A stretch of 5,961 nt of DNA from Frankiales bacterium. GTDB taxonomy: Bacteria > Actinomycetota > Actinomycetes > Mycobacteriales > Jatrophihabitantaceae. Under the pieces are notes generated by a model, which did not search any database, was not told the origin of the DNA, and worked only from the letters and a program-made list of their open reading frames with translations. The DNA lies in assembly GCA_025963265.1 (NCBI GenBank), contig JAOPUY010000394.1, positions 1 to 5,961 on the forward strand. The letters are read 5' to 3'. Shown in pieces: positions 5,814-5,961 of this stretch. Positions within the stretch are counted from its first letter, which is position 1, and each line of letters starts with the position of its first letter. Made by a program: the position numbers and the translations under genes.

Positions 5814-5961
5814 ATGTGGTCCCGCTGGAATCGTCGGCTACGCCCCCGTGCCTAAGACCCCAACTATCCCACGGGCAACACCGCTAGCTCTGTATTAGCC
5901 GTGAGTGTTGCCCGTGAGTCGGGAAGCCCGCGTGTTCAGTTGACTACAGTGAGTAATCGAC
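5814..5961. other. Non-coding region upstream of the 104-aa gene
   Basis: No credible gene was seen in these 148 bp. The region should hold the promoter of the two-gene minus-strand unit; a TTGGGG then TAGCCG pair with a 17-nt spacer can be found on the minus strand, but neither box is a good match. A TTGACT at 5940-5945 could be a plus-strand -35 whose -10 would lie beyond the window. The 12-bp inverted repeat is listed separately. Confidence 0.5.
5870..5916. repeat. Perfect 12-bp inverted repeat, candidate terminator or operator
   Basis: CACGGGCAACAC (5870-5881) and GTGTTGCCCGTG (5905-5916) are exact reverse complements separated by 23 nt. A small inner stem GCTA/TAGC (5883-5886 with 5896-5899) may extend the structure. 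No T-tract follows on either strand. It lies 57 bp upstream of the 104-aa gene start. It could terminate a minus-strand transcript entering from the right, or be a two-half-site operator. Confidence 0.75.

Noticed and set aside
5820..5961. tRNA or structured RNA gene at the right edge
   Set aside because: The inverted repeat does not fit a cloverleaf: no T-loop GTTCGA-type sequence and no acceptor stem of the right spacing.

Overview
The window is GC-rich DNA with strongly G/C-biased third codon positions, GTG starts and tightly packed genes. Its families (a PiT transporter followed by a DUF3349 gene, a GAF-ANTAR regulator, an actinobacterial-type NRDE protein) point to a soil- or rock-type actinomycete chromosome. 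I cannot name the genus. No mobile element, CRISPR array, tRNA or rRNA was seen.

Layout: (1) 1-1233 (+) is the C-terminal part of a FUSC-type membrane protein whose 5' end lies outside the window. (2) 1335-3095 (+) looks like one operon: a PiT-family phosphate transporter, a small two-helix membrane protein that overlaps it by 4 nt, and a DUF3349 protein. The same order (pitA, Rv0544c, Rv0543c) is known in mycobacteria. The 101-bp leader carries two pairs of 11-bp direct repeats resembling actinobacterial PHO boxes. (3) 3113-3685 (-) encodes a membrane-anchored, YtxH/LEA-like protein with a run of nearly identical 11-residue repeats. It converges on the phosphate operon and is divergent from (4) a GAF-ANTAR regulator at 3907-4713 (+). 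The 221-bp gap between them should hold both promoters. (5) 5813-4715 (-) is a two-gene unit: an unrecognised 104-aa protein followed by an NRDE/TANGO2-family protein. The latter's stop codon is 1 bp from that of the ANTAR gene. (6) 5814-5961 is non-coding and holds a perfect 12-bp inverted repeat.

Together the region combines phosphate uptake, probably phosphate-responsive, with envelope or stress functions. No novel multi-gene defence or mobile system was found. The most interesting items are the LEA-like repeat protein with its 66-bp higher-order repeat structure, the PHO-box-like leader, and the conserved but uncharacterised two-gene tail of the phosphate transporter operon.
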